DNA of 64,000 nt, taken from Pochonia chlamydosporia 170 (Eukaryota > Ascomycota > Sordariomycetes > Hypocreales > Clavicipitaceae). Location: the NCBI RefSeq assembly GCF_001653235.2, contig NC_035790.1:4278001-4342000 (forward strand). Reading direction: 5' to 3'. Each line of letters begins with the position of its first letter. Positions within the stretch are counted from its first letter, which is position 1. Shown in pieces: positions 12,922-23,333 of the stretch. A program made the translations under genes and the position numbers. The notes below the pieces were generated by a model. That model worked only from the letters and a program-made list of their open reading frames with translations, had not been told where the DNA came from and did not search any database.

Positions 12922-13523
12922 GTCCAGTCGGTGCTCTTTTCGGCGTGGACGATTGCTTGGTCGAGCTTTGTAAAAGCCTGTGGCGCGACTCCTGCTGAAC
13001 GAACCTCACAATAGCACGTGAATCAAGGTGCATTTCGTTTTCTTCTTCTTTGAGGTTCTCTTGCTCTGTTCTCAATTCTATCGGATTTTTGACCGCAATC
13101 GCTTTGTTTTACCCAGCTCTGTCATTCACAGGTGCAGAGCGTGGTGGAGACTAAGATGGCTTGTCGTGCCAACTTTCAGCGGATTTCGCTGCATTCATCG
13201 TACATACATACTTTTGTGGAATCAGTACATATATTTTAAACTAAGCACTGTGAGTCTATGCTTAGTAGTACATAAAATCGAGCACTTATTTCATGATACA
13301 ATTTGAAGGCCTTGAAGTGAATGGGATAATAGTGGATGCGGCTTTTCTTTTCTTTTTGAACCAAGGCACCTACATACCCGCTAATGTAGGGTAACCACAC
13401 CAGGTAGTCACCCCACACACAGAGTTCTATTCTTTTCCCCATCGTCCAAGAGCTCAGTCTTCTCTCATCGCAACTTTCTAACTGTGCTGTTCTCTGCTTC
13501 GGCACCTTCCCGTAACTTGAAAC
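12922..13523. other. intergenic region between chitinase and adenylosuccinate synthetase genes
   Basis: No gene recognised. It is pyrimidine-rich around 13030-13080 and 13320-13360. It should contain the chitinase 3' UTR and the promoter of the next gene; the two genes point the same way. Confidence 0.6.
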
Positions 13524-16088
13524 ATGCCGACCACTGTGATTCTCGGCTCTCAATGGGGTACTTACAGCCCTGTCATCGATGAGCATCGGGGCATGGATAT
13601 GTACTAACGTGAACCTGCTTTTCTAGGAGATGAAGGGGTTTGTCTGCCTCTACACGCAATATTGAACTTATTCTGACGAGCGTGACCGACAGAAAGGAAA
13701 GCTGACGGACATTCTTGCTACTGACGCGCAACTCTGTGCGCGAGCCGCCGTGAGGATGATCCGATCTGCATAGAAAACACATACTAAGATGAAGATGTAG
13801 GGAGGTCACAACGCAGGGCATCAAATTGTGTAAGTCGAGACGGATCTGTGTAGGCGTATTAGAGTGATCTTGCTAATTCTAGAACAGTACCCAGGGTGTG
13901 TCATACAGGTATGCAGTCACATCGCACCGTCAGAGTTGGGGGAGAGTACTTACTCGCCTAGTTTCCACCTTCTTCCTTCTGGTCTTATCAACCCGAATTG
14001 GTAATTCATTCGATTCATTGCTTTGGCTTTGCAGGACTGATTCCTCATTTTAGCACGAACTTGATTGGTTCGGGTGTTGTTTTCCATGTGTAAGTAACTG
14101 CGACCCCCCGGTTCCAATTCTATCGATTGGCAAGTTGACTTCCTTTAGCCCATCATTCTTCAGCGAGCTCAAGGAACTTGATGAGAAAGGCCTTCCCCAA
14201 GTTTACGATCGCATTCTCGTCTCGGACCGAGTTCATATCAACTTGGACCTTCACCTTGCTGTCGATGGCCTTGAAGAGGTTGAGCTTGGAGGTAAGTAGT
14301 CAGTTCTCTAAGTGCGCAAAACACCCTCCAACAGCTGTTAATATCGCATTCTAGAGCATAAAATTGGAACCACAGGTCGTGGAATTGGCCCATGTTACAG
14401 TACAAAGGCTGCAGTAAGGACTACACCAAAGCGACGACAAAACAACGCTAAAATCTGCTCAACAGCGAAGTGGTATTCGATTAGCAGAGGTCTTCAACAC
14501 TGAGCTGTTTGAGTTAAAACTTCGGCGACTTGCATCAGGCTTCGCCAAGAGATATGGGGACTTATTGAGGTAAGAGTCGGCTCATTGCGGATTATGCCGC
14601 CCATTCTGACGCTATTGTCAACCCAGATATGACGTTGAGGACGAAATCGCCCGTTTTAGAGAATATCGTCCGAAGCTTGCTAGATTCGCCATCGATGCCG
14701 TGCCCTTCATGCAGTCTGCCCAAGAGAACAACATGAACATTCTTGTGGAGGGTGCCAACGTAAGAGCTCTCTTCTTTATCGAAGTACCGCGCTGATCCAT
14801 TCGGTGGCCTGAGCAAATGTGCCTGCGCAGGGCCATTGCTCGGTCCGCCTAGACAAAGGCCTTGATGCTAGATCTCGACGTTGGATCATATCCGTATGTA
14901 TTCTAAAGCCATATCAACCAGATGTCAGCCATTAACAGTGAACAAGATATGTGACAAGTTCTACCACAACCGTGGCAGGCATTATTGGCGGGTTGCACCT
15001 TAATCCCCGCGGCCTCACTGAGGTGATCGGGGTGATCAAAGCCTGTACGCTCGACACACATTCAGCTGGCTGAAAGCAATATCATTCCAACCAGTTTCGG
15101 CCGCTGGGGGCTTTTTCACCTATTTGTTTACTTGTATATACTAATAAGAAACAGATACAACCCGAGTTGGGATGGGCAGTTTCAAAACTGAAGATCTCGG
15201 AGAGTTAGTCATTCAGCTTACAAAATGGGTTTAGTTGCTAATTACATATAACAGAGTTGGCACGAAACTCCAGGAATTGGGCAAGGAATGGGTACTTTTT
15301 TCTCTCTCTTCTCAACTTATTTTAACAGTGCTAATTGTGTCAAGGGAACGTCCACTGGTCGACGGCGTCGTTGTGGTTGGTAAGTTCCTCAGATATTCAA
15401 GACTTGTAACAAGAAAGTCTCAGCTAATTCAGATAGGCTCGGTACTTGAAATCGCTTGTTGCAGTCTAGTATATTCTTCCAGTATTGCTAATATAAATCT
15501 TACAGATCTTGTGGTCCTTCGATATAGCATGGCTATCAATTATTATACAGCACTTAACTTAACTAAGGTAAATGAAAATCTCTAATTTTATTCGCCCTTT
15601 TAATCGGACAGTGGCTGACTCCCTTCACCTCTAAAGCTGGACGTGCTGGATACATTCGAGACGATTAAGATCGCTGTGGCGTACAAGGACCCTGAATCCG
15701 GTGAGGTGAGTTAATACATGTCTCCTATAGAGTTGCCAGCAGATACTAACTAATTTTGTAGGAGTTGGTTTCGTACCCTTCGGATCCTGATACTCTCGAT
15801 CGAGCTCATGTTGTTTATCATGAGATGCCGGGGTGGAAGAGACCGACCACGAACGTGAAGACCTTCGATGATCTTCCCAAGCAGGCGCAAGACTATGTCA
15901 AGGTAAGAATCGTATTATTATTAAGGGGCTGTATTAATAAGTGTTATCGCCAGTTCATTGAAAGCTTTATTGGAGTTAAGGTGAGATTATAATTTAAACG
16001 GTTGCCTTGAACATTTTAATATATTAACATTAAATAGGTAAAATGGATTGGCACTGGCCCTGACCGGGAGAGCATGATAAAGAAATAA
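13524..16088 (+). CDS. ade12: Adenylosuccinate synthetase, split by 21 introns (22 exons)
   Basis: Exons: 13524-13557, 13627-13637, 13693-13749, 13801-13829, 13888-13908, 13962-14000, 14054-14089, 14149-14291, 14355-14413, 14466-14569, 14627-14759, 14859-14893, 14947-15044, 15155-15203, 15255-15291, 15345-15379, 15437-15441, 15506-15567, 15637-15705, 15762-15902, 15954-15980, 16038-16088. They total 1275 nt, exactly 425 codons with the stop (424 residues, normal for the family). All introns are GT-AG, 51-110 bp, many with CTRAY branch points. The catalytic GDEGKG loop is at residues 12-17 (Asp13) and His41 is in [41 protein letters not shown] and [11 protein letters not shown] follow. The enzyme makes adenylosuccinate from IMP, aspartate and GTP, the committed step to AMP, in the cytosol. 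Acceptor choice at 13888 was set by frame. It could be the only genomic copy or a paralogue. Confidence 0.92.
15437..15441 (+). other. 5-nt micro-exon of the adenylosuccinate synthetase gene
   Basis: The exon is GCTCG. With TG from the exon ending at 15379 it completes Trp and adds Leu; its last G joins AT at 15506 to make Asp. This restores the invariant CGWLD of the family. Flanking introns are 15380-15436 (donor GTAAGT, branch GCTAAT, acceptor ATAG) and 15442-15505 (donor GTACTT, branch GCTAAT, acceptor ACAG). Confidence 0.85.
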
Positions 16089-16374
16089 GTCCGGTGGTGG
16101 ACGCCATATCGGCGACGAGCTGCTGGTCCTGCGAGCGTGTCGCCATGACGTTAGAACACTAATTCTAGAGGCCAATTATCATGCGACGCTGTGCAGGAAG
16201 AAGGAGGGGCGCAGCTGCTAGCAGGGCTTCTATACGAGCGAGAATAACAGGCTGTAATATCGAAAATCGTTTTGCAACTGCTTTTTGAAAAATGTCAAGA
16301 CTTGAATCCCATAATAGGCAGGAAATGTGCCCACTTTATAGTAACACGGTGTTATGAATGCCCTCTATGCCCTT

Positions 16375-16418
16375 GGCTACGGCGCCGTAGCCCCCAAGGG
16401 GGGGGGGGGGGGGGGGGG
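16375..16418. repeat. 18-bp perfect palindrome followed by a 21-G homopolymer
   Basis: GGCTACGGCGCCGTAGCC (16375-16392) is its own reverse complement. It runs into CCCAA and then 21 consecutive G (16398-16418). The C run and G run can also pair. The exact length of the G tract may be a sequencing artefact. Confidence 0.8.
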
Positions 16419-16867
16419 AAGGCTCGCTATAAGCAAAGACCAGCAGCCGCGGTCAAAAGCAATAACCGCAGCAGCTACGATTATGATTATCACCGCAGTC
16501 AACAAGTTGAACGGGTCAACAACAGCAGTGCTTCATTAACAGGCTGGATCAACAACAGTAGCTATAATCGGCGGCGGTCGCGTCAAGAACGACTACCGCT
16601 CGAGTGTCAGTGACTAACGTGGGGATGTATTTAAGAAAGTGCTGAGCGAATATGGCGAAGCGAGTACGCTGCGTAGTCCGTGCAATCTTCTAATGAAGTT
16701 ATGCGTGTGTATATTAATCTCTACCCTTAGCTTGTCGGAGGAGCGGGTGTTGAGGTGACTAAAGGTGATGCTCACTGAGCAAGGCACAGGTGATTAACCT
16801 GAGCAAGAACGGCGGTGCTAACTAACTGACCGGGGCGCGGGCGTCCTGCATGTGGGTTTCGTGGTAG

Positions 16868-17020
16868 ACTACCTACCTAGTAGGTACCTAGGTAGTTAGA
16901 TGACTATGAACGCTCTTGTGTCGCCTTCACAACGGAGCTCCAGCGTGCCTTGTACCGGAACACGATCATGAAATACCTACCTAGGTACCTAGGTAGGTAG
17001 GAAACTACTTAAGTACCTAT
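16868..17020. repeat. paired TACCTAGG palindrome clusters
   Basis: Two clusters about 75 bp apart: 16868-16896 (two TACC/GGTA palindromes back to back) and 16973-17020 (CCTAGGTACCTAGGTAGG, then ACTTAAGTAC). Confidence 0.8.
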
Positions 17021-17554
17021 GGAAATGAATAGGATTTCCTGGCTGTCACCCACTAGCTCGCAAACGTTTTCGTTGTCTTCGGCCCTCCTGAATTGCGTTC
17101 ACATTTAAGTGATAGAACTGTAGGAACGAGTTTTCTTTCCTTCTTCTCTAATTGGCAGGCGTGGCCAGGACAACTACTCCCTCTGGCGGATGGGCAACCG
17201 GAAGCAGGTGATGCGAATATGTGTGTTTTCTTTCTTTCGCCTTCTGTCGACCGCTCCCTTCACCCTACTTCAACTACGCCATGTATTTCTACCTGCAGCG
17301 AGAAACGGTTTGGAATATTCTTCTCACTACAGGGCTGTGATGCCCATGCCTTCTCTATTATTGAAATTTCTTAGCACGACAGTTAAAGGCGCCTCGAATC
17401 CCTTGCGTTATCAGGAAGTGTCTTCTATTCCGCACCACATGTTCGTTCGTGCCATACCGGCAACAATACTCACTGCATTGACTATCCAACATAAACTTAG
17501 GAATGGCGAAGTGGGGTATTGCTTTCGAAAATAGTCTATCTACCCTTGCTCAAT

Positions 17555-20205
17555 ATGCAACCAATTCATCATGAACACGAAGTCGTGACGTACGGTTCAA
17601 TCGAGACCAGGGGCCAGCCATCGTCAAATGGAGAGTTTGGAAGTCTCAACCCAAACAGGGGCTCATCCAACGACGCCTCCAGTGCTGCTCACGTCTCGTC
17701 TAACCTATCACTGAGGGTAGACAATAACAGACCGCAGTCTATTCTCTCTAATTCTCAGCAGCAGCAACGTAGGGTTCAGACCCCAGCATGGGAAAAAATG
17801 TTGAGATAAGTATTGCTAACATGAATGTTCAAGGTTCATTTATAGCTACCGGAAATAACGGGAGCCATTCCGCAACCCGCCACCGCAGCAAATGGGAGAC
17901 ATTTTCGTCTAATGGAACAACCTTGTTTAGTCAGTCCAGCCATGGCGCTGACCGTGGTACTCTGAGCGGCTCATTGCGAACGACGATAAAATTTGCGAAA
18001 GTTGACAGATTTGTACCCATCAGAAACTATTCAGCCCCTTCTTCAGAACGATACCGAACCAACAGGGACCCTGGCAGGCTCTCTCAAATCGAGAGAGGAA
18101 TAAGACTCGGCGTAGGCTTCCGCCTGAGGTGTCGTTCATTACAACAGGCCGTATCAATCAAATACACGTCTTTCATCTTGCAGACATTTCCAGACTTCGG
18201 TGCTGAAAGTCGAGTGAGTAAGTTTATCTTGGCTTGCCAGTCGTTGAGGATTGGCACAACTAAAACAGTACAGCAAAAGGATTTTTGCAGAAAAATTTGC
18301 CTCTCCTTGAGCCTTCTTCCAACTTGCCGTACCGCCGTTGGCTTAATTCGCCAATTGTGCACTTGGCGGCTAGCACAGGTCGCTCATCTGTGGAGGGGAC
18401 GCATTTGCCTCTGCATCCTATCATGCAATCCCTGAGCGAAACACATCAGAGGCCCGAGCAAGAGAGAATCCAAGACAACATTGGCTTTGCCCTTAACATA
18501 AACTTATTTCGCAAAGTCTTGGAATTTAATATGGCGTCCATATATGTTGCACAAACGTCTGCGTTGGCAGATTGCGTAACAGAATCCCTTTACCAACGTA
18601 CGAGTGGGAATTTGAATCAACAAGAGGTTGTCCACTACGGCAGTCCTGGTATTGTCTATTCCAGTAGGGCCGTTTCCAATTTAGCATTCCTCGATATGTC
18701 AAATCACGAGCTAACTAGCGTGGTAGCTAAGCAGTCTTCAAGCACCTCAAGGTGTCTTCCTGTGGCACCATTCAAGTATTGTTTTACTTTTATCACCCCT
18801 CCCGCTCAACAGCATGGCTAATAATGCCCGTAGGGTCTTGGATGCTCCTAATTTGCGAGACGACTTTTATTGCTCGGTTCTTGCGTATTCGCTTTGTTGT
18901 CAAACCCTGGCTATGGGCTTGGGAAATGTTGTGTACACTTGGTCTGACGAAGAGGGTGTCCGCTCCGTAAATGGTTCTCAGCAAGATAATACTTGGCTGA
19001 CATCAATATCATTTGCCGCCGGTGAAGGAAGCAAGGCTCTTTTTGCTGCTGGGAGATCAGATGGCACGTTTGTTGTGATGTCGTTATTGGAATCATCTCC
19101 TCGCTTTGAGATACGGCAACATCGCTCAATTTCTTGTCTTAGTTGGCGCCCTTGCTGCACCTTGCGACTTTCCACCAATCCTCGAAATTCGAATACACTG
19201 GTATGTACAGAAGACCTGGTTGTCGGAGATGAGTGCGGAGACTTGTATTACTACTTAGTTGAGTGGCCACCATTATCAGACAGCACAAGAGATGACTGCC
19301 CAGGGTCGATATCCCTTGTAGCTCGAATTTCGATACATAGCCAGCAAATATGCGGCCTAGCATGGTCACCCACGGGAGATCTGTTTGCTTCTGGTGGCAA
19401 TGACAACATGTGTTCCCTTTTCAATATCAATGAGATCTTGGCGCCTCAACATCTCGGTTTACGTCAGGAAGGCCAAAACAGATACAATGCCTACCTTGAT
19501 GACATAGTAGACACTTCAATACAGGAACAGATAACACCGGATGAACCACAGTTATACCTCGATTGGGGAGATGGGCGCGGATTCGCTCATCCAGACGCAA
19601 CAGTATCGGACGAAGCAACGACGATTCCACCAGCGACTGTCCGAAGCCTTGTTTCCGGATGTCAACGCCAGGTTTGGGCCCATCAGGCAGCTGTCAAAGC
19701 TATCGCATTCTGTCCGTGGCTCGAGGGGCTTGTTGCGACAGGTGGTGGCTCAAACGACAAACGCATTCACTTCTTTCATACGGCTTCCGGGTCCTCACTT
19801 GCCACGATTCCAGTCGCAGCCCAGGTCACGTCGCTGATTTGGTCAAACACCAAGCGCGAAATAGCTGCCACCTTTGGCTATGCCCATCCGGAGCACCCGT
19901 ACCGCATCGCTGTGTTCAGTTGGCCAGATTGTTCACAAACCGCAGCCATACCGTGGGACGATGATTTGCGTGCGTTGCATGCCGTTCCTTATCCGTGTTT
20001 TCTCAATGGATCCAAAGGAGCCGACGAAACTGGCGGGAGGGTGAATGAGTGTATTGTGGTGGCATCCAGCGACGAAACCGTGAAATTTCACCAAATTTGG
20101 TCGACGGAAGGGAGCAGGGCAGTCACCAGACCTGGTATGTACGGCGGCAGCGACATTCTTGAAGATTTGCAAGGCATTATAAAAGAGGGTGATGTGATAC
20201 GTTGA
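17555..20205 (+). CDS. ama1: Meiosis-specific APC/C activator, Cdc20/Fizzy family (AMA1-type)
   Basis: The best model has exons 17555-17768, 17834-18213, 18291-18775 and 18834-20205 (816 residues). The last two junctions are solid; the first intron (donor GTAGGG) and the N-terminus are uncertain, and a start at 17788 is possible. Near codon 145 the C-box-like DRFVPIR is present, used by APC/C activators to bind the complex. The last exon encodes a WD40 propeller beginning VLDAPNLRDDFY, the usual Cdc20-family propeller entry, with HSQQICGLAWSPTGDLFASGGND as a clear blade. The protein ends in Ile-Arg, the IR tail that docks on APC3. The divergent N-terminus and FRKVLEFN element fit Ama1 better than Cdc20 or Cdh1. 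Expected role: directing APC/C ubiquitylation in meiosis. Confidence 0.8.
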
Positions 20206-20523
20206 TACTTCGGAGTTACACCCTGACTTCGTAAAGTGGACAGCCTCTGAACATGAATGTGAGCGACATCATGATGTGCTTATAGAGGGGATTTGATAGA
20301 GGAAGAAGGATTGCAATACGCGACTATACCCTCAAATGACGTCCTTGGCTTGGATAGTCAAGGCTTAGAAGAATTGATACAAAAATAAGATTGCGGAGGT
20401 AAATAAACTAAACTGCAAAGATTCAGCTAAACAACTGTGAATATACAGAACCCTTAAAAACGCCGCGCAATGCAAGGTTAACAGCGTTCTTGAGGCCAAT
20501 GGCACACCACATGGGCTAATCCC
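20206..20523. other. convergent intergenic spacer AMA1 / SYN8
   Basis: A 318-bp spacer between two converging genes. It should hold both 3' UTRs; AATAAG-like and AAATAAA-like signals occur near 20384 and 20400. No further feature seen. Confidence 0.5.
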
Positions 20524-21357
20524 CTACTTCAGTATCGCAATCAGCAGTATCAAAATGATGATAAGCACAACTATGGCCGTCATCTGCTTATTCTCTCCAG
20601 CCCCCTTCGCTACTTTTCCCATTACGCCTTTTGCTCGGTCTAAACGGCTCTGATGCCGGTCGACAGTGGTGTCCATCTCATCTAGAATAGCGACATGGCT
20701 CTCTAATTCGTCACCAATCTGCATACTTATTTCTCTTTGACGACCAATAGACTCTCCCAGACGGTCGAGTTGTTCATCTTGTTCTTCTAAAATCTGGGAG
20801 TGGTATTGATGCAGCTGTTGATTAGTCATATCAACAGCTTGGTCATGATAACCCGCGGAATCAGACGCAGGGTCGTCTCGGTATGGCCCAAATTGTGTTT
20901 CTGCCTGCGGCGCAGGCGTATCGCTGAAGCGAACTGATTTAGATCTTCGAGATGCCGCGTGGGAGAAGTCTGCCGCTAATTCGTTCGTGTTAGGTTCCGT
21001 GAGAGTATGTTCTATCGAGGCGCTAGTGAAGCCATGAAACTGGGCTGTTAAGTCTTCTAATTGCCTGCGCAGATTCACCAGAGACTCCGCCCATCTGGTA
21101 ACGAGTACAGGGCATGTTAGAGATGTAGCAACAATCTAGCTTGGGTCTTGGGTTTCATACTCTGCATCGTTCTCCTGTCCATGCTCAGAATGCCCTTGTT
21201 CCAGTGACGCAAGGCCAGAGCGCAGCTGATCCAGTGACCGCGAGATGTGTCCGTCTTGAGTGTCGTTGTCCAAATTGAGGCTGCTTGCACGCTGTCGCTC
21301 CAATAATGAAAGCTTGATGTGGTCCGCCAGGAGATATAGCTGGCTGGGTTTCGTCAT
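20524..21357 (-). CDS. syn8: Qc-SNARE, syntaxin 8 homologue
   Basis: Two exons on the minus strand, 21357-21161 and 21094-20524, join in phase 2 (donor GTATGA, branch CTAAC) into 255 residues. The N-terminus PSQLYLLADHIKLSLLERQR is characteristic of fungal Syn8. A C-terminal SNARE motif of about 60 residues (from QLHQYHSQILEEQDEQLDRL) carries the zero-layer Gln in the MQIGDEL segment. The protein ends in one hydrophobic membrane anchor of about 17 residues (TAIVVLIIILILLIAIL) with almost no luminal tail. It should act in fusion at endosomes or vacuole, contributing the Qc helix. The gene converges on AMA1 and shares an upstream region of about 2 kb with the divergent gene at 23334. Confidence 0.9.
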
Positions 21358-23333
21358 GGTGGTAGTGCCCAGGGGACTTATTTGCCTGGCGTAAAATGAT
21401 ACAGAGAGGGGAAGAAAGCGCGTGTTGGCCCCGGGGTTGATGGCCGATCCAGGACAAGATGGATGTCGCTGGTAAAGTTGAGTGTCAGACGCTGACGATG
21501 ACGAAGACCAATGTGTCTGGTAACAAAGGTGATCAATGTTTGTTGTAACAACATGTCACAGGGAACTAGTGGCTGATGCATCTTAGTGGCCAGTTTCACT
21601 ACCACGAACCAAGCCCCAGCAGCTTCCCATGTGGGGTCCACTGGTATCAATGGGAGCGTCCACCAACCAGGACTGGGCGCATACGTGGGAACGACAACCT
21701 GGGCCGCATTGACATACAGTCTGTGGTCAAAGGTGTTTGAAAATATCCGAGTATACACTAACACAGCTCAATATGCCTCAGCACACAACGCGATATGCGA
21801 TACCTTTTCTTGTTCAAATACTTATCACCCCCCACTGTACATAATACATGCAAACAATAATGACTGGAGATCATGCCCATGTGCACTCTTCGGCTTGTTT
21901 GTTGTCGAAGTGTCGGACAAGCCGGAGAAAAGAGTCGATATCAGGCACTTGGAGACATCGTCGGTGTCCCGATCCAACAACATACTGAAGTCAAGTACTA
22001 CCTACCTAGGTAGGTAGGTAATTGGTGTCGGGTCGATATCGGCCATACATCTGGTCAGGCAGGCGCGAACACGATCACCCCTTTGTTTACTTACAGGAAC
22101 GTCAGTCCAAGCAGATTAATGACACGCTCATCGACTGCATTCGGGTATCTTTCTCAAGCCCATGCCGAGCCCATTGTGCCAATGATGGAGATTAATGATA
22201 TCACTCATGTGCTGGTACTCAGAGTAAGAATCCAAGGCAAGAGACACCTTGCAAGTGAGAGTGCTGCCCTGCCACCTGCCTTAGGTACTTTAGGTGCAAC
22301 CAGACCAGACAGAAAAGGAACTGGGGTGATCAAAACTCGAAGAGGGGGCTCAGCTTGGTTGTCCGGCCATATGGTGGCGTCAATGCATGCCTGGCATCCG
22401 GCTGGGCTCACCATGAGTCGTAGTGATACCAGGCCAATCTCTATCCAACTTCTGAGGGTGAGCAAAAGCAAACCGGCCAAGTGCGTCCGTGAGCGTCCAC
22501 TTCCCCCGTCCGTCCATACACGGACGATCTAGGGACCTAAACTCAAACACGGCTCCAAAAAGTGAGCAAGTCGACATACCACCAGTAGACATGGACCCAC
22601 AAGTATCTCGGTACCTGTGGTGGGGCCTCGTGCTTGTCCGATTGGCACTTGACTTTAAACTGGCAGCATGCTTCCTCTAGAGTAGACACTTTGCCAGTAC
22701 CCGCCCAGTATGCAAGTCGGCTCCCCTCTCGAGGTACCTTCATGGTATATGTGGTGCCCACAGCATGAAAACGGACGAATGAGTCTCTGGAAGGTTGGCT
22801 CGACCCCGAATACTCATCATTGCAGCTGATCGGCCCCAGGTCTGGAGACCAGTTGCGCTGCCCCCAGAGTCATGGCTTTTCACTGGTCATGCTTCCAACT
22901 GTGTTTGCAAACTAACCTTCCTCCTACATCCTTGCAATACCAAACCCACACATCGCGTCTCTAACAACATTGGCCGTGAACCAAATTGTGTGACTTATCT
23001 ATTCCGTGCAGTTCTTTTATCTGTTTGTCCATATAAGTTTTTTATTGAGAAACACCCGTCTACTTTGGTAGACTACTTACTTTTCCCGCATCCTTTCCCC
23101 CTTGCAACATAGGGTATCTCTAATGAGCACCAACCAACCTTGAGGTTTCACCATTGAACTGGCGCCATTGTTTCTCACATCGCCCTTCATCACAACTGCC
23201 ATCATTGGATCGGCCTGACGACTTCATTATACGGCTCAGCTAACGATAAAGCTGAATTTGCGGTTTGTTAAACATTGGACACTAACATTGACATTGACAG
23301 AGCAAGCTTCACACGAAATCCGAGCCTGAGCCA
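21358..23333. other. divergent intergenic region, about 2 kb
   Basis: No supported gene. It separates SYN8 (-) from the conserved unknown gene (+) and so should hold both promoters. It contains a TACCTAGG cluster at 21997-22021 and GGTCTGG/CCAGACC motifs near 22300 and 22839. Open frames at 22083-22532 (+) and 22189-22480 (-) overlap each other, are low-complexity and look fortuitous. Confidence 0.5.
21997..22021. repeat. TACCTAGG palindrome cluster
   Basis: ACTACCTACCTAGGTAGGTA plus GGTA; perfect inverted arms around CCTAGG. Confidence 0.8.

Larger units (their letters stand above)
16089..17554. other. intergenic region with hairpin, poly-G tract and palindrome clusters
   Basis: No gene recognised. 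Contents in order: unassigned sequence; a perfect 18-bp palindrome at 16375-16392 followed by a 21-G run; CAA/CAG-rich sequence to about 16620; TACCTAGG clusters at 16868-16896 and 16973-17020; then the AMA1 5' region. Confidence 0.55.

Noticed and set aside
13524..16088. Adenylosuccinate synthetase as a pseudogene full of stops and frameshifts
   Set aside because: Every interruption has a GT donor and AG acceptor of normal intron length, and the joined exons give an uninterrupted 424-residue enzyme with catalytic residues kept.
17370..17410. tRNA gene suggested by CTCGAATCCC
   Set aside because: No matching A box, acceptor stem or anticodon arm could be folded around it. No other tRNA-like B box was convincing in the window.
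22083..22532. 149-residue frame upstream of the conserved unknown gene
   Set aside because: Low-complexity translation with repeats from the CCAGACC motif; an opposing frame of similar length covers the same bases; no splice support.
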